Source of the DNA: Mycobacterium sp.
GTDB lineage: Bacteria > Actinomycetota > Actinomycetes > Mycobacteriales > Mycobacteriaceae
Assembly (NCBI GenBank): GCA_018883075.1
Contig: VEQU01000001.1
Coordinates: forward strand, 62,001-126,000
Direction of reading: 5' to 3'
DNA: 64,000 bases
Positions 41,967-52,277 of this stretch are shown here, in pieces; position 1 is the stretch's first letter, and the number at the start of each line of letters is the position of its first letter. The position numbers and the translations under genes are program-made. The notes under the pieces were generated by a model that saw only the letters and a list, made by a program, of their open reading frames with translations, ran no database searches and was not told the DNA's origin.

Positions 41967-41989
41967 GATTGGCCGTCAATCTACCAATC
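41967..41989. repeat. Inverted repeat between acyltransferase and bioA
   Basis: GATTGG (41967-41972) and CCAATC (41984-41989) form an inverted repeat with an 11-base spacer in the 61-base divergent region, touching the acyltransferase start codon. It could be an operator; it does not resemble any BioQ site I know. Confidence 0.25.
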
Positions 41990-42013
41990 GGCGAGGCCGG
42001 TGCTCCGGTCGAT

Positions 42014-42019
42014 TAGGCT
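42014..42019 (+). promoter_or_regulatory. -10 box of the bioA operon
   Basis: TAGGCT ends eight bases before the bioA GTG at 42028, fitting a leaderless transcript or one with a single leader base. No clear -35 or BioQ palindrome was recognised. Confidence 0.45.
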
Positions 42020-42027
42020 GCCCAAGC

Positions 42028-43320
42028 GTGTCGGCGTTGACCCCGCAACAGATCAGCGCCATCGACTCCGCGCACATCTGGCACCCCTACAGCACCATTG
42101 GCGCCGAGGCGCTGGCGCCGGTGGTCGCGGTGGGCGCCCACGGCGCCTGGATCACCGTGGTTCGCGACGGCACCGAGGTCCGGGTGATCGACGCGATGGC
42201 CTCATGGTGGACGGCGATTCACGGGCACGGTCACCCGGCGCTCGACGAAGCGATAACCCGCCAGCTCTCGGTGATGAACCATGTCATGTTCGGTGGACTC
42301 ACCCATGAACCTGCCGCGCACCTCGCGCAACTGCTCGTCGACATCACACCCCGGGGGCTCGAAACGGTGTTCTTCAGCGACTCCGGTTCGGTGGGTATCG
42401 AAGTCGCGGTGAAGATGGCGCTGCAGTTCTGGCGAAGTTCCGGCCGCTTCGGCAAGCGGCGGCTCATGACGTGGCGCGGCGGCTATCACGGCGACACGTT
42501 CACGCCGATGAGCGTCTGCGATCCCGATGGCGGGATGCATTCCCTGTGGCGGGACGTTCTGGCCGAGCAGGAGTTCGCACCCGCGGTGCCCGCGCACTAC
42601 GACGCCGGCTACATCGCCGCGTTCGAGAACCAGTTGGCGGCCCGGGCTGATGAGATCGCCGCCGTCATCGTCGAGCCGGTGGTCCAGGGCGCCGGTGGTA
42701 TGCGCTTCCATGACCCTCGCTACCTCGCGGACCTTCGCGCCATCTGCGACCGCCACGATGTGCTGCTGATCTTCGACGAGATCGCCACCGGTTTCGGCCG
42801 GACCGGTGAGCTGTTCGCCGCCGATCACGCCGCGGTGAGCCCCGACATCATGTGCGTAGGCAAGGCCCTCACCGGTGGCTACATCACGCTGGCCGCCACC
42901 CTGTGCACCCGGCGCATCGCCGAGACCATCAGCGGCGGGCCGGCCGGAGCCCTGATGCACGGGCCGACGTTCATGGCCAACGCACTGGCGTGTGCGGTCG
43001 CGGTGGCTTCGGTGGAGCTGCTGCTGGCCCAGGACTGGCGGGCCCGCGTCGCCGAGATCGGCGCCGGTCTGGAATCCGGACTCGGCCCCGCCCGGGCGCT
43101 GCCGGGGGTCACCGACGTTCGAGTGTGCGGTGCGATCGGCGTGATCGAGCTGGACCGGCCCGTCGACCTGCGCGCCGCGACGCCGGTGTCGCTCGACCAC
43201 CGAGTCTGGCTGCGGCCGTTCCGCAATCTCGTCTACGCGATGCCGCCGTTCATCTGCACGCCCGCCGAGATCGGCCAGATCTGCGCCGCGATGGTGGCCG
43301 TCGCGCGGGACGTAGGCTAG
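42028..43320 (+). CDS. bioA: Adenosylmethionine-8-amino-7-oxononanoate aminotransferase
   Basis: PLP aminotransferase making 7,8-diaminopelargonate, using S-adenosylmethionine as amino donor (430 residues). Motifs: substrate-loop tyrosine region HIWHPYST near residues 13-20, [11 protein letters not shown] near residue 155, [12 protein letters not shown] near 250, and the PLP lysine in [11 protein letters not shown] near residue 278. GTG 42028 is used rather than the open frame from 41914, because the promoter-like TAGGCT lies between them and the domain begins after this GTG. First gene of bioA-bioF-bioD. Confidence 0.96.
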   Translation: MSALTPQQISAIDSAHIWHPYSTIGAEALAPVVAVGAHGAWITVVRDGTEVRVIDAMASWWTAIHGHGHPALDEAITRQLSVMNHVMFGGLTHEPAAHLAQLLVDITPRGLETVFFSDSGSVGIEVAVKMALQFWRSSGRFGKRRLMTWRGGYHGDTFTPMSVCDPDGGMHSLWRDVLAEQEFAPAVPAHYDAGYIAAFENQLAARADEIAAVIVEPVVQGAGGMRFHDPRYLADLRAICDRHDVLLIFDEIATGFGRTGELFAADHAAVSPDIMCVGKALTGGYITLAATLCTRRIAETISGGPAGALMHGPTFMANALACAVAVASVELLLAQDWRARVAEIGAGLESGLGPARALPGVTDVRVCGAIGVIELDRPVDLRAATPVSLDHRVWLRPFRNLVYAMPPFICTPAEIGQICAAMVAVARDVG

Positions 43321-43326
43321 TCCTCG

Positions 43327-44505
43327 ATGACTGCAGGCCACTTCGCGAACGCCACCGAGATATCGCCGTTGGCCTGGATCGACGATGTCGCCGGACAGCG
43401 CCGGCGGGCCGGGCTGCGGCGCGTTCTGCGATCGAGGGCGGCGCACAGCAGCCTGCTGGATCTGGCCTCCAACGACTACCTGGGACTGTCGGCGCACCCT
43501 GCGGTCATCGAGGGCGCCGTACGCGCGGTGCGCACCTGGGGCGCGGGCTCCACCGGGTCGCGGCTGGTCACCGGGAATACCGAACTGCACGAGCAATTCG
43601 AGACGGAGTTGGCGGGATTCGCCGGCGCGGATTCCGCACTGCTGTTCTCCTCCGGGTACACCGCCAACCTCGGGGCGCTGACCGCTCTGTCGGGGCCGGG
43701 ATCGCTGGTGGTCTCCGATGCCGCGGTGCACGCATCGCTGGTCGATGCGTGCCGGCTGTCGCGCGCCAGGATCGTCAAGGCGCCGCACCGTGACCCCGAC
43801 GCGGTGAACGCCGCGCTTGCGCAGCGCTCGGAGGAGCGGGCGTTGGTGGTCACCGACGCGGTGTTCAGCACCGACGGTGCGCTGGCCCCGTTGAAAGCGC
43901 TGCACGAGGTCTGCCGCCGGCACCGTGCGGTCCTGCTCGTCGATGAGGCCCACAGCCTGGGCGTGCGGGGGGCAGGCGGCCGCGGTCTGGTGCACGAGTC
44001 CGGATTGGCCGGCGAGCCTGACGTGGTGGTGACGACGACGCTGTCCAAGGCCCTCGGCACTCAGGGCGGCGCCGTGCTCGGCCCGCGCGCCGTTCGGGAT
44101 CACCTCGTCGACACCGCCCGGCCGTTCATCTTCGATACCGGACTCACACCGGCGGCGGTGGGCGCGGCGCAGGCGGCGCTGGGAGTCCTCACCTGCGAGC
44201 CGTGGCGAGCGCGGGCGGTGCTCGACAATGCCGCCGCCCTCGCCGAGTCCTGCGCTGTCGCGGAGGTGCCGCGATCGGCGGTCGTGTCGGTGATCCTCGG
44301 TGAGCCTCAGGCCGCGGTGGCCGCGGCGGCGGCCTGCCTGGACGGCGGCGTCGTCGTCGGCTGTTTCCGGCCGCCCTCCGTGCCGTCCGGCACCTCCCGG
44401 TTGCGGCTGACAGCGCGGGCATCACTGTCGCAGGACGATCTGAGCACCGCGCGGCGGGTGCTGGGCACGGTCCTGGGCACGGCCATGGACAGCGCCCGGC
44501 GATGA
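43327..44505 (+). CDS. bioF: 8-amino-7-oxononanoate synthase
   Basis: PLP enzyme that joins pimeloyl-thioester and alanine in the first committed step of the biotin ring pathway (392 residues). Visible signatures are [36 protein letters not shown] and the PLP lysine in [12 protein letters not shown] near residue 241. ATG 43327 lies six bases after the bioA stop. The stop overlaps the bioD start as ATGA, so the three enzymes are made together. Confidence 0.95.
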   Translation: MTAGHFANATEISPLAWIDDVAGQRRRAGLRRVLRSRAAHSSLLDLASNDYLGLSAHPAVIEGAVRAVRTWGAGSTGSRLVTGNTELHEQFETELAGFAGADSALLFSSGYTANLGALTALSGPGSLVVSDAAVHASLVDACRLSRARIVKAPHRDPDAVNAALAQRSEERALVVTDAVFSTDGALAPLKALHEVCRRHRAVLLVDEAHSLGVRGAGGRGLVHESGLAGEPDVVVTTTLSKALGTQGGAVLGPRAVRDHLVDTARPFIFDTGLTPAAVGAAQAALGVLTCEPWRARAVLDNAAALAESCAVAEVPRSAVVSVILGEPQAAVAAAAACLDGGVVVGCFRPPSVPSGTSRLRLTARASLSQDDLSTARRVLGTVLGTAMDSARR

Positions 44506-45191
44506 GTGTCCTGATCGTCACCGGCACCGGAACCGGGGTCGGGAAGACCATCGCGACCGCGGCGCTCGCCTCCGCGGCCCGGGCGGTGGGCAGGGATGTC
44601 GCTGTCTGCAAGCCCGTGCAGACCGGGTGCCGCGACGACGACGACCTCGCCGAGGTGGCGCGGCTGGCCGGGGTCGACGAACTTCTCAGCGTGGCCCGCT
44701 ACCCCGAGCCACTGGCCCCGGTGGCAGCCGCCGAGTTGGCCGGGGCCGCACTGCCGTCCGCGGAGGAGATCCTCGCCGCCGTCCGTGGGCTGAACGTCTC
44801 CGGCGCCGACCACGCCGGACGGCTGACGCTGGTCGAGGGCGCCGGCGGATTGCTGGTCGAGATCGCCGCCGGCGGGGTGACGCTTCGCGATCTCGCGACC
44901 GGACTCGGCGCACCCGTGCTGGTGGTCTGCGAGCCCGGGCTGGGAACCCTAAACCACACCGCACTGACGCTGGAAGCCCTCGACCGCAAAGGGGTTCGGT
45001 GCTCGGGACTGGTGATCGGGTCATGGCCCGCGCGACCCGGCGACGCCGAGACGTCCAACCGGCAGGCGCTCGAAGGTCTGGCCCCGGTACGCGCGGTGCT
45101 GCCGGCCGGGGCGGGTGCACTGACGGCCGAGGAGTTCGCCCTGATGAGCACCCACGCGTTCGACGCCGACTGGGTCGCCGGACTGCGCTGA
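44502..45191 (+). CDS. bioD: Dethiobiotin synthetase
   Basis: ATP-dependent carboxylase closing the ureido ring of dethiobiotin (229 residues). The P-loop is GTGTGVGKT at residues 7-15, with the substrate-contact CKPVQTG near 36-42 and the EGAGGLLVE segment near 111-119. ATG 44502 overlaps the bioF stop. The next gene starts one base after its stop. Confidence 0.95.
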   Translation: MSVLIVTGTGTGVGKTIATAALASAARAVGRDVAVCKPVQTGCRDDDDLAEVARLAGVDELLSVARYPEPLAPVAAAELAGAALPSAEEILAAVRGLNVSGADHAGRLTLVEGAGGLLVEIAAGGVTLRDLATGLGAPVLVVCEPGLGTLNHTALTLEALDRKGVRCSGLVIGSWPARPGDAETSNRQALEGLAPVRAVLPAGAGALTAEEFALMSTHAFDADWVAGLR

Positions 45192-45192
45192 C

Positions 45193-45714
45193 ATGGCGCA
45201 TTCCATCGAACTGCTGCTCGACCCCGACAGCGACGCGGTGATCCGGACGGCATGGTCGATGCTGGCCGACGCCGGGCTGCCCAGCCAGCAGCGCGTCACC
45301 TCGCCGACCAACCGCCCACACGTGACGCTGCTGGCCGCACAGGCAATCAGTGCCGACGCCGACGACGGGCTTCGTGATCTGGCCGCGCAGCTACCACTGC
45401 ACGGCGTCATCGGCGCCGCGGTCGTCTTCACCAGCCCCCGCATGACGCTGGCCCGTCTCATCGTGCCGACAGCGCCGCTGCTGGCACTGCATCGGGCCGT
45501 TTATGAGACGACGGTGCCGTTCGTCACCGGTGAGCCGTTCGCGCACTGCCAACCCGGCCGCTGGACGCCGCACGTGACGCTGGGCCGGCGCTTCACCGCC
45601 GCGGCGATCGGCACAGCCCTGTCGGCGGCGGACGCATCCGAGGTGGCGGCCGAGATGACCGGGCTGCGTCGATGGGACGGGGACGCACGAGTCGACCGGG
45701 TGCTGGTGGGCTAG
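45193..45714 (+). CDS. 2'-5' RNA ligase/2H phosphoesterase-family protein
   Basis: Small 2H-fold protein of 173 residues with the two catalytic HxTx motifs, HVTLL near residues 39-43 and HVTLG near residues 129-133. Relatives open or close 2',3'-cyclic or 2',5' phosphodiesters in RNA or nucleotides. It starts one base after bioD and ends inside the bioB -10 box, so it is embedded in the biotin locus, also in M. tuberculosis (Rv1571 position). No role in biotin synthesis is known; a nucleotide or cofactor phosphodiester is as likely a substrate as RNA. Confidence 0.85.
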   Translation: MAHSIELLLDPDSDAVIRTAWSMLADAGLPSQQRVTSPTNRPHVTLLAAQAISADADDGLRDLAAQLPLHGVIGAAVVFTSPRMTLARLIVPTAPLLALHRAVYETTVPFVTGEPFAHCQPGRWTPHVTLGRRFTAAAIGTALSAADASEVAAEMTGLRRWDGDARVDRVLVG

Positions 45715-45717
45715 CCT
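45712..45717 (+). promoter_or_regulatory. -10 box of bioB
   Basis: TAGCCT ends seven bases before GTG 45725; its first three bases are the TAG stop of the previous gene. The spacing predicts a leaderless bioB-bsaP message separate from bioAFD. Confidence 0.5.
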
Positions 45718-45724
45718 GTCGGTC

Positions 45725-46732
45725 GTGACCGAGGCCCCCGTCGACGTGCTCGCCCAAGCTCGCGAACAGGTACTCGAGCGCGGGCGGGGACTGTCGGCCC
45801 CGCAGGTGCTCGACGTGCTGCATCTCGGCGACGACCGGCTCGAGGACCTGCTCGCGCTGGCCCATGAGGTGCGGATGCGCTGGTGCGGGCCGGAGGTCGA
45901 GGTCGAGGGCATCATCAGCCTCAAGACCGGCGGGTGTCCGGAGGACTGTCACTTCTGCGCGCAGTCCGGCCTGTTCGCCTCGCCGGTGCGCAGCGCCTGG
46001 CTGGATATCCCGAGCCTCGTGGAGGCGGCCAAGCAGACCGCCAAGACCGGTGCCACCGAGTTCTGCATCGTCGCCGCGGTACGCGGACCCGACGAGCGAC
46101 TGCTGGCTCAGGTGGCGGCGGGCATCGAGGCGATCCGCAATGAGGTGGACATCCACATCGCCTGTTCGCTCGGGATGCTGACGGCCGAACAGGTCGACCG
46201 GTTGGCCGCAATGGGTGTGCACCGCTACAACCACAACCTCGAAACGGCGCGGTCCTTCTTCTCCAACGTGGTGACAACGCACACCTGGGAGGAACGCTGG
46301 GAGACCCTGCGCATGGTGGGCGAAGCCGGTATGGAGGTCTGCTGCGGCGGCATCCTCGGCATGGGGGAGACGCTGGAGCAGCGGGCCGAATTCGCCGCAC
46401 AGCTGGCCGAGTTGAACCCGCACGAGGTTCCGCTGAACTTCCTCAACCCGCGCCCAGGCACTCCGTTCGGCGATCTCGAGGTGATGCCGGCCACCGAAGC
46501 GCTCAAGGCCGTGGCGGCCTTCCGGCTCGCCCTGCCGCGCACCATGCTGCGCTTCGCCGGTGGCCGTGAGATCACCCTCGGTGACCTCGGCGCCAAAAAG
46601 GGAATCCTGGGCGGGATCAATGCGGTGATCGTCGGCAACTACCTGACCACTCTCGGCCGGCCCGCTGAAGCGGATCTCGAACTTCTCGAGGATCTTCAGA
46701 TGCCCGTCAAAGCGCTCAACGCCAGCCTGTAG
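45725..46732 (+). CDS. bioB: Biotin synthase (radical SAM)
   Basis: Inserts sulfur into dethiobiotin to give biotin (335 residues). The radical-SAM cluster motif CxxxCxxC is CPEDCHFC near residues 71-78, followed by AQSGLF; the conserved YNHNLET and GGILGMGE segments and the auxiliary-cluster residues (Arg in the R-E-I region near 280) are present. GTG 45725 is chosen by the -10 spacing and the family start. The stop TAG touches the next gene's start, tying bioB to its auxiliary protein. Confidence 0.96.
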   Translation: MTEAPVDVLAQAREQVLERGRGLSAPQVLDVLHLGDDRLEDLLALAHEVRMRWCGPEVEVEGIISLKTGGCPEDCHFCAQSGLFASPVRSAWLDIPSLVEAAKQTAKTGATEFCIVAAVRGPDERLLAQVAAGIEAIRNEVDIHIACSLGMLTAEQVDRLAAMGVHRYNHNLETARSFFSNVVTTHTWEERWETLRMVGEAGMEVCCGGILGMGETLEQRAEFAAQLAELNPHEVPLNFLNPRPGTPFGDLEVMPATEALKAVAAFRLALPRTMLRFAGGREITLGDLGAKKGILGGINAVIVGNYLTTLGRPAEADLELLEDLQMPVKALNASL

Positions 46733-46734
46733 TG

Positions 46735-46962
46735 ATGACCGCTCAACTGCCGGCGCCGGTGGGTTCGGGCGTCTACGACGTCTACACCGGACGGCCCGCC
46801 GGCGGCGACGAACCACTCGCCGCACGGTTGGGACTCGAGCCGCCGCGCTTCTGCGCGGAGTGCGGACGGCGGATGGTGGTTCAGGTGCGCCCGGACGGCT
46901 GGTGGGCGCAATGCTCCCGGCATGGTCGCGTCGACTCGGCCGACCTCGAGGCGAAACGGTGA
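46735..46962 (+). CDS. bsaP: Biotin synthase auxiliary protein
   Basis: A 75-residue protein with a C-terminal cysteine cluster, FCAECGRRM (CxxC) then QCSRHG 16 residues later, a metal- or cluster-binding pattern. It corresponds to Rv1590, described as BsaP, an iron-sulfur accessory protein required for biotin synthase turnover in mycobacteria. It starts at ATG 46735, two bases after the bioB stop; GTG 46732 overlapping that stop is an alternative. The stop overlaps the following GTG as GTGA. Confidence 0.87.
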   Translation: MTAQLPAPVGSGVYDVYTGRPAGGDEPLAARLGLEPPRFCAECGRRMVVQVRPDGWWAQCSRHGRVDSADLEAKR

Positions 46963-47582
46963 TCGACGCACCGGTATCGCCGCGCCGCTCACGGCGATCC
47001 GCGGTGGTGCTCGTCATCTCCGCGCTCACCGCGTGCGGTGCGCTACTCGGAGCCCTGTGGGCCCAGATCGCGCCACCCATTCACACCATCACCGCACTGA
47101 CCCGGTCGGGTGAACGCGTGGACGCCTTCCTGGGCCGTGAGGCGGACAACCTGTTCGTCGCCGCAGCGATGATGATCGGCCTGCTCTCCTGGCTGGCGGT
47201 GGTATCCGCGGTGGCGGTATGGCAGTGGCGCGCGCACCGCGGCCCGGTTCTGGCTTCGGCGCTGTGGCTGGGGCAGGTCGCCGCGGCCGCCGCCGCCACC
47301 GGGATGGGAGCGTTCCTCGTCCATGCCCGATACGGAACGCCGGATCGCCAAGGCGCGGACCTGACTCCGCAGAACCGCGTGCAGTACTTCACCGAAGCCC
47401 CGCCGGTGTTTCTGGGTCACAGCGCTTTTCAGGTCGCGGTCACCCTTCTGCTACCCGCTGCCGTCGCCGCTCTGATCTATGCGCTGATGGTGGTCGCCAC
47501 ACCGCACGACGATCTGGGCGCCTGGCCGCCCGACTCCCGCCGCGATGGTCCGGTTCGGATCCCGGCGATCACCGGCGCCTAG
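46959..47582 (+). CDS. DUF2567-type membrane protein
   Basis: Integral membrane protein of 207 residues with four hydrophobic helices (about 15-37, 66-87, 96-117 and 155-178) and an outside loop between the third and fourth containing [21 protein letters not shown]. It matches the mycobacterial DUF2567 family (Rv1591 position). GTG 46959 overlaps the bsaP stop. It is always beside bioB in relatives I recall, but no function is known. Its stop overlaps the convergent lipase stop by four bases. Confidence 0.83.
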   Translation: MIDAPVSPRRSRRSAVVLVISALTACGALLGALWAQIAPPIHTITALTRSGERVDAFLGREADNLFVAAAMMIGLLSWLAVVSAVAVWQWRAHRGPVLASALWLGQVAAAAAATGMGAFLVHARYGTPDRQGADLTPQNRVQYFTEAPPVFLGHSAFQVAVTLLLPAAVAALIYALMVVATPHDDLGAWPPDSRRDGPVRIPAITGA

Positions 47583-48910
47583 AGCGGACGGAACGGGACC
47601 CGGCCGCCCGCCGCCACCCGCGCCACGATGCCGCCCAGGCGCCACATACCGGCGTAGGTGATCGGATTCAGCAGCGTCGGCCACGCGGTGCGGATCATGT
47701 GATCGTCCAGCGGCCGTCCGGCGAAGCGGTCGGTGAGCCAGCGCAGCGTCATCGGCGCCGACATCGGGTGCAGCAGCATGTGCTCACTGAATCTGTCCCG
47801 GTGGTAGGTCACCGCGGCGCCGCCCTGCGAATACAGCGCGGTCAACTCGTCGATGTCCGCGACGTCGATCACCGAGTCATGAACGGCCTGCACGATGAGC
47901 ACCGGCGGTGTCGGAACGGTCCGGCCCAGCCTGATCTCCTCGAAGACCTCCTGAACCTCAGGCAGGTCGAGCACCTCGTCGAGCGGGGGATGCACCCAGT
48001 GGTCCATATCGGTCCGGAAGAACCGGATGATCGCCTCCAGGGTCGTCATTCGTTCCAGCCGCGCCAGCATCTCGCGGCCGGAGTCGGTGGCGTGCTCCTC
48101 GATCACCTTGCTCAGACCCGGGTAGGTCTTCGCCAGTGCCGACACCACCAGCGCGGGCAGCGCCGCGAACGTGGTGCCGTTGAGCCGGCGGAAGGTGTTG
48201 CCGAGGTTGCCGACCGGAGAACCCAGCACGGCGCCGACCACATTGAGCTCGGGGGCGTAGTCGGCGTGCACCTCGGCGGCCCAGGCACTGGCCAGGCCGC
48301 CGCCGGAGTAACCCCACAGCCCCACCCGGCTCTCGGCGGACAGGCCGAACCGCTCGAAGCTCAACGTGGCGCGCAGCCCGTCGAGCACCCGGTATCCGGG
48401 CTCGTGCGGCGCCCCCCACATTCCCTCAGGGCCCTCGTGGTCGGGCACCGACACCACCCAGCCCTCGGCCACCGCGGCCGCCATCAGCAGGTACTCGAAC
48501 TGGGTGAGCGAACCCGCCGCCCTGGCCCTCCGGCGCAGCGCGTAGGAGGGGAAGCAGCGTGACGACACCGCGTCGATCGCGCACTGGTAGGACACCACGT
48601 GACGGATCTGGCGGTGCGTGTGGCCCGCGGGCACCAGAACTGTGGTCACGCAGGCTTCGGGCCGGCCGTGCCGGTCGACGGTGCGGTAGAGCAACTGGGT
48701 GGCACGGACCCGCTGGGGGATCAGCCCGAGAAAACCGAGTTCGACGTCCCGGGACCGCAGAACGGTGCCCGGCGCCGCGTGCTCGAAGCCGGCGGGGGGC
48801 TCGTGGAACGGATCTTTCGACGGGAGCACCGGCCGGGTGCCCCGCCGCATCTCCTCGTGCGGCGCCCGGCCGATCCACTCGGGGCTGGCCGCCCCGTCCG
48901 CGCTCGTCAT
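47579..48910 (-). CDS. Secretory-lipase-family hydrolase (Rv1592c-like)
   Basis: Alpha/beta-hydrolase of 443 residues of the secretory lipase (LIP) family. The nucleophile elbow is GYSGGG near residue 192, and late Asp ([11 protein letters not shown]) and His (SEHMLLHP) segments supply the other triad residues near 346 and 381. The N-terminus shows no strong signal peptide. ATG 48910 is used; the open frame extends upstream through the nrtR gene and is not real there. The counterpart Rv1592c (about 446 residues) is a triacylglycerol lipase/esterase. Confidence 0.88.
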   Translation of the reverse strand: MTSADGAASPEWIGRAPHEEMRRGTRPVLPSKDPFHEPPAGFEHAAPGTVLRSRDVELGFLGLIPQRVRATQLLYRTVDRHGRPEACVTTVLVPAGHTHRQIRHVVSYQCAIDAVSSRCFPSYALRRRARAAGSLTQFEYLLMAAAVAEGWVVSVPDHEGPEGMWGAPHEPGYRVLDGLRATLSFERFGLSAESRVGLWGYSGGGLASAWAAEVHADYAPELNVVGAVLGSPVGNLGNTFRRLNGTTFAALPALVVSALAKTYPGLSKVIEEHATDSGREMLARLERMTTLEAIIRFFRTDMDHWVHPPLDEVLDLPEVQEVFEEIRLGRTVPTPPVLIVQAVHDSVIDVADIDELTALYSQGGAAVTYHRDRFSEHMLLHPMSAPMTLRWLTDRFAGRPLDDHMIRTAWPTLLNPITYAGMWRLGGIVARVAAGGRVPFRPL

Positions 48911-48924
48911 CGCTTCAGTTCTAC

Positions 48925-49644
48925 CTAAGAAAGATCTAAGAATCCACTCGACGTACCGGGGGGGCGCAGAGCGGCGAATTCGTCGGTGACGCGGTAGCGC
49001 GATTCGGTGAACCGGTACAGCTTGGCGGGGCGTCCGCCGGTCGGACCGGGGTGTGCGGTCGTGCCGGTGGGACTGATCACCCCGCGCCGGGCCAGCACCC
49101 GCTGCAGATTCGTGGCGTCCACCGGGTAGCCCAGGGCGGCACTGTAGATGTCGCGAAGCTGGGACAGCGCGAATTCCCCTGGCGCCAAGCCGAATCCGAT
49201 GTTGGTGTAGGACAGCTTCGCCACCAGGCGGGCGTGAGCGTCGTCGACCATCGGCCTGTGGTCGAAAGCCATCGGTGGCAGGTCGGCGACCGGATGCCAC
49301 CGGGTGTCGGCCGGTAGGGCCGGGGTGGCGGGGGAGGGAACAAGGCCCAGGAACGTCGTGGCGATCACCCGGGAACCCGGCACCCGCGACGGTTCGGCGA
49401 ACACCGCGAGCTGTTCGAGGTGGGCAACCTCGCGCAGATCCACCTTCTCGGCCAACTGGCGGCGCACCGAGGTGGTGAGGTCCTCGTCGTCGGCGAGCCG
49501 GCCGCCCGGCAGCGACCATTTGCCGCGTTCGGGGCTCATGGCACGCTGCCACAACAGCACACTGAGGGCGGGTTTGCCCGCATCGAGGTCACGGACCTGG
49601 AATACGACGGCCAGGACCTCGTGTTGGGTGCTACCATGAGACAT
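48925..49644 (-). CDS. nrtR: NrtR-type Nudix transcriptional regulator of NAD synthesis
   Basis: A 239-residue regulator with a Nudix domain (about 8-140) and a C-terminal winged helix (about 150-225). The Nudix box is degenerate: [24 protein letters not shown] has Gln and Lys where catalytic glutamates of REUxEExGU should be, so it probably senses ADP-ribose/NAD rather than hydrolysing. The M. smegmatis homologue represses nadABC. ATG 49644 abuts the palindrome at 49645-49667, and a perfect TATAAT lies seven bases before it on the same strand. Divergent from nadA, so one operator can control both. Confidence 0.9.
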   Translation of the reverse strand: MSHGSTQHEVLAVVFQVRDLDAGKPALSVLLWQRAMSPERGKWSLPGGRLADDEDLTTSVRRQLAEKVDLREVAHLEQLAVFAEPSRVPGSRVIATTFLGLVPSPATPALPADTRWHPVADLPPMAFDHRPMVDDAHARLVAKLSYTNIGFGLAPGEFALSQLRDIYSAALGYPVDATNLQRVLARRGVISPTGTTAHPGPTGGRPAKLYRFTESRYRVTDEFAALRPPGTSSGFLDLS

Positions 49645-49667
49645 GTTTTCGATTATAAGTCGAAAAC
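49645..49667. promoter_or_regulatory. NrtR operator palindrome between nrtR and nadA
   Basis: GTTTTCGA (49645-49652) and TCGAAAAC (49660-49667) form a perfect 8+8 inverted repeat around TTATAAG. It sits directly in front of the nrtR ATG and 22 bases before the nadA ATG, in the only intergenic space between them, and covers the nrtR -10 box. This is the expected position and form of the NrtR binding site, giving autoregulation and nadABC repression. Confidence 0.8.
49652..49657 (-). promoter_or_regulatory. Consensus -10 box of nrtR inside the operator
   Basis: The minus strand reads TATAAT, the perfect sigma-A -10, ending seven bases before the nrtR ATG. The message would start at the ATG (leaderless), and a bound repressor would cover the box completely. 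Confidence 0.6.
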
Positions 49668-49689
49668 CTCGGGCAGACAGGAGACCACG

Positions 49690-50721
49690 ATGACCGTCGT
49701 GGATCGCATCGTCGACGGCCGCATCATCGACGGTCCGGGCGGATACACCGGCGTAGAGGGTGACGCGCAGTGGGCCGCCGAGGTGCGCCGGCTGGCGTCG
49801 GCGCGCAACGCGACCATCCTGGCGCACAACTATCAGGTCCCGGCCATTCAGGACGTCGCCGACCACGTCGGCGACTCGCTGGCGCTGTCCCGGATCGCCG
49901 CCGCCGCGGCCGAGGACACCATCGTGTTCTGTGGTGTGCACTTCATGGCCGAGACCGCCAAGATCCTCTCGCCGGACAAGACCGTCCTGATCCCCGACGC
50001 CCGGGCCGGCTGCTCGCTGGCCGACTCGATCAGCGCCGACGAACTCGCCGCCTGGCGTGACGAACACCCCGGCGCCGTCGTGGTGTCCTACGTCAACACC
50101 ACCGCTGCGGTCAAAGCACTCACCGACATCTGCTGCACCTCATCCAACGCCGTGGACGTGGTGAACTCCATCCCGGCCGACCGCGAGGTGCTGTTCTGCC
50201 CGGACCAGTTCCTCGGCGCGCACGTGCGCCGGATGACCGGCCGGGACAACATGCACATCTGGGCCGGCGAATGCCACGTGCACGCCGGCATCAATGGCGA
50301 CGAACTCGCCGCGCAGGCCCGCAGCCACCCCGACGCCGAGTTGTACGTGCACCCCGAATGCGGCTGCGCCACCTCCGCGCTCTACCTGGCCGGCGAGGGT
50401 GCGGTTCCGGCCGAGCGGGTCAAGATCCTGTCCACCGGGGGAATGCTCGACGCCGCGAGGCAATCGCAAGCGCGCCAGGTTCTGGTGGCCACCGAGATCG
50501 GAATGCTGCACCAGTTGCGCAGGGCCGCCCCGGAGATCGACTTCCGGGCCGTCAACGACCGCGCCTCATGCCGGTACATGAAGATGATCACCCCGGCCGC
50601 ACTGCTGCGCTGTCTCATCGAGGGCGCCGACGAGGTCGACGTCGATCCCGACACCGCGGACCGGGCTCGCGCAAGCGTGCAGCGGATGATCGAGATCGGC
50701 CAGCCGGGCGGCGGCGAATGA
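49690..50721 (+). CDS. nadA: Quinolinate synthase A
   Basis: [4Fe-4S] enzyme condensing iminoaspartate with dihydroxyacetone phosphate to quinolinate (343 residues). Cluster cysteines are visible in DICCTSSNA near residues 149-157 and HPECGC near residues 222-227, with a third near the C-terminus ([11 protein letters not shown] near 296). ATG 49690 follows AGGAG (49679-49683); the longer open frame to 49420 runs through nrtR and is rejected. First gene of nadA-nadB-nadC, each overlapping the next by ATGA. Confidence 0.96.
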   Translation: MTVVDRIVDGRIIDGPGGYTGVEGDAQWAAEVRRLASARNATILAHNYQVPAIQDVADHVGDSLALSRIAAAAAEDTIVFCGVHFMAETAKILSPDKTVLIPDARAGCSLADSISADELAAWRDEHPGAVVVSYVNTTAAVKALTDICCTSSNAVDVVNSIPADREVLFCPDQFLGAHVRRMTGRDNMHIWAGECHVHAGINGDELAAQARSHPDAELYVHPECGCATSALYLAGEGAVPAERVKILSTGGMLDAARQSQARQVLVATEIGMLHQLRRAAPEIDFRAVNDRASCRYMKMITPAALLRCLIEGADEVDVDPDTADRARASVQRMIEIGQPGGGE

Positions 50722-52277
50722 CCCGCCCGGCGGCCTGCGGCGCCAACGCCGGTGCGGACTGGCAGCAGCGCGCCGACGTCGTCGTCATCGGCACCGGCGT
50801 GGCTGGGCTGGCCGCGGGCCTCGCCGCACACCGCCACGGCGCGCGCGTCGTCATGCTGAGCAAAGCGGACGACACGGCGACCTTCTACGCCCAGGGCGGG
50901 ATCGCCGTGGTGCTGCCCTTCACCGACGACACGGTGGAGTCACATGTCGCCGACACGCTGGCCGCGGGCGCCGGGCTGTGCGATCCCGACGCGGTGCGCT
51001 CGATAGTCGCCGACGGCTATCGGGCCGTCGCCGATTTGATCGCCGACGGCGCACGTTTCGACGAGACCGCGCCCGGGCGGTGGGCGCTGACCCGCGAGGG
51101 CGGCCACTCCCGGCGGCGCATCATGCACGCCGGCGGTGACGCCACCGGTGCGGAGGTGCAGCGCGCACTCGATCACGCCGCCGCGACCCTCGGCATCCGG
51201 CGCAACCATGTGGCGCTGGGGATTCTGCGCGACGGAGCGCAGGTCACCGGTGTGCTGGTGCGCAACGCCGACGGTGTGGGCATCCTGCACGCACCGTCGG
51301 TCATCCTGGCCACCGGGGGTCTGGGACACCTCTACCGCGCGACCACCAACCCGGAGGGCTCCACCGGCGACGGGATCGCGCTGGCACTGTGGGCCGGGGT
51401 GGGCGTCACCGACATCGAGTTCATCCAGTTCCACCCGACCATGTTGTTCGACCGCAACGGCACCGGCCGGCGCCCGCTGATCACCGAGGCGCTGCGGGGT
51501 GAGGGCGCGGTGCTGCGCGACGCCCGCGGCGACTCGGTGACCGCCGGTGTGCACCCGATGGGCGATCTGGCGCCGCGCGACGTCGTCGCCGCTGCCATCG
51601 ACGCACGACTGCGCGAGACCGGCGACGAGTGCGTGTTCCTAGACGCCCGCGCCATCGAGGACCTCACCCGCCGCTTCCCGACCGTGACCCAGGCCTGCCG
51701 CGCCGCCGGCGTCGACCCCACCCGCGAACCGATCCCGGTGGTGCCCGGAGCGCACTACAGCTGTGGCGGCGTGCACGCCGACGTGCACGGCCGCACCGAA
51801 CTCGCCGGGCTGTTCGCCGCCGGCGAGGTGGCGCGCACCGGCATGCACGGCGCCAACCGGCTGGCCTCGAACAGCCTGCTGGAAGGGCTCGTCGTCGGGG
51901 GACGGGCCGGGCGCGCGGCGGCACATCACGCCCGTTCCGCGACTGCTCCGACGGCACGCGTCGATTCCCTCGAGCGTCCGGTGCTCGAGCGCGGCGCGCT
52001 GCAGCAGGCGATGACCCGCTGGGCTTCGGTGGTACGCGACGCCGACGGACTGGCACACCTGACCGATGCGCTCGCCGGTGCGTCGCCGCGCCCGCTGCGC
52101 ACCCGCGCTGACGCCGAGGACGCTGCACTGACCGCCACCGCAGCCGTGATGACCGTCGCGGCGGCCGCGCGCACTGAGAGTCGCGGCTGCCATCACCGTG
52201 GCGACTACCCGCAGACTGACCCCGCGCAGGCGTTCAGCCGCACCGAACACGCCGAAGCGGCCCCCGCTCTGCGATGA
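50718..52277 (+). CDS. nadB: L-aspartate oxidase
   Basis: FAD enzyme oxidising aspartate to iminoaspartate for NadA (519 residues). The dinucleotide fold is [12 protein letters not shown] near residues 22-33; other family marks are [33 protein letters not shown] and GAHYSCGG with [14 protein letters not shown] (FAD and substrate binding). The helical C-terminal domain is shorter than in enterobacteria, as usual for actinobacteria. ATG 50718 overlaps the nadA stop. Confidence 0.96.
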   Translation: MTRPAACGANAGADWQQRADVVVIGTGVAGLAAGLAAHRHGARVVMLSKADDTATFYAQGGIAVVLPFTDDTVESHVADTLAAGAGLCDPDAVRSIVADGYRAVADLIADGARFDETAPGRWALTREGGHSRRRIMHAGGDATGAEVQRALDHAAATLGIRRNHVALGILRDGAQVTGVLVRNADGVGILHAPSVILATGGLGHLYRATTNPEGSTGDGIALALWAGVGVTDIEFIQFHPTMLFDRNGTGRRPLITEALRGEGAVLRDARGDSVTAGVHPMGDLAPRDVVAAAIDARLRETGDECVFLDARAIEDLTRRFPTVTQACRAAGVDPTREPIPVVPGAHYSCGGVHADVHGRTELAGLFAAGEVARTGMHGANRLASNSLLEGLVVGGRAGRAAAHHARSATAPTARVDSLERPVLERGALQQAMTRWASVVRDADGLAHLTDALAGASPRPLRTRADAEDAALTATAAVMTVAAAARTESRGCHHRGDYPQTDPAQAFSRTEHAEAAPALR

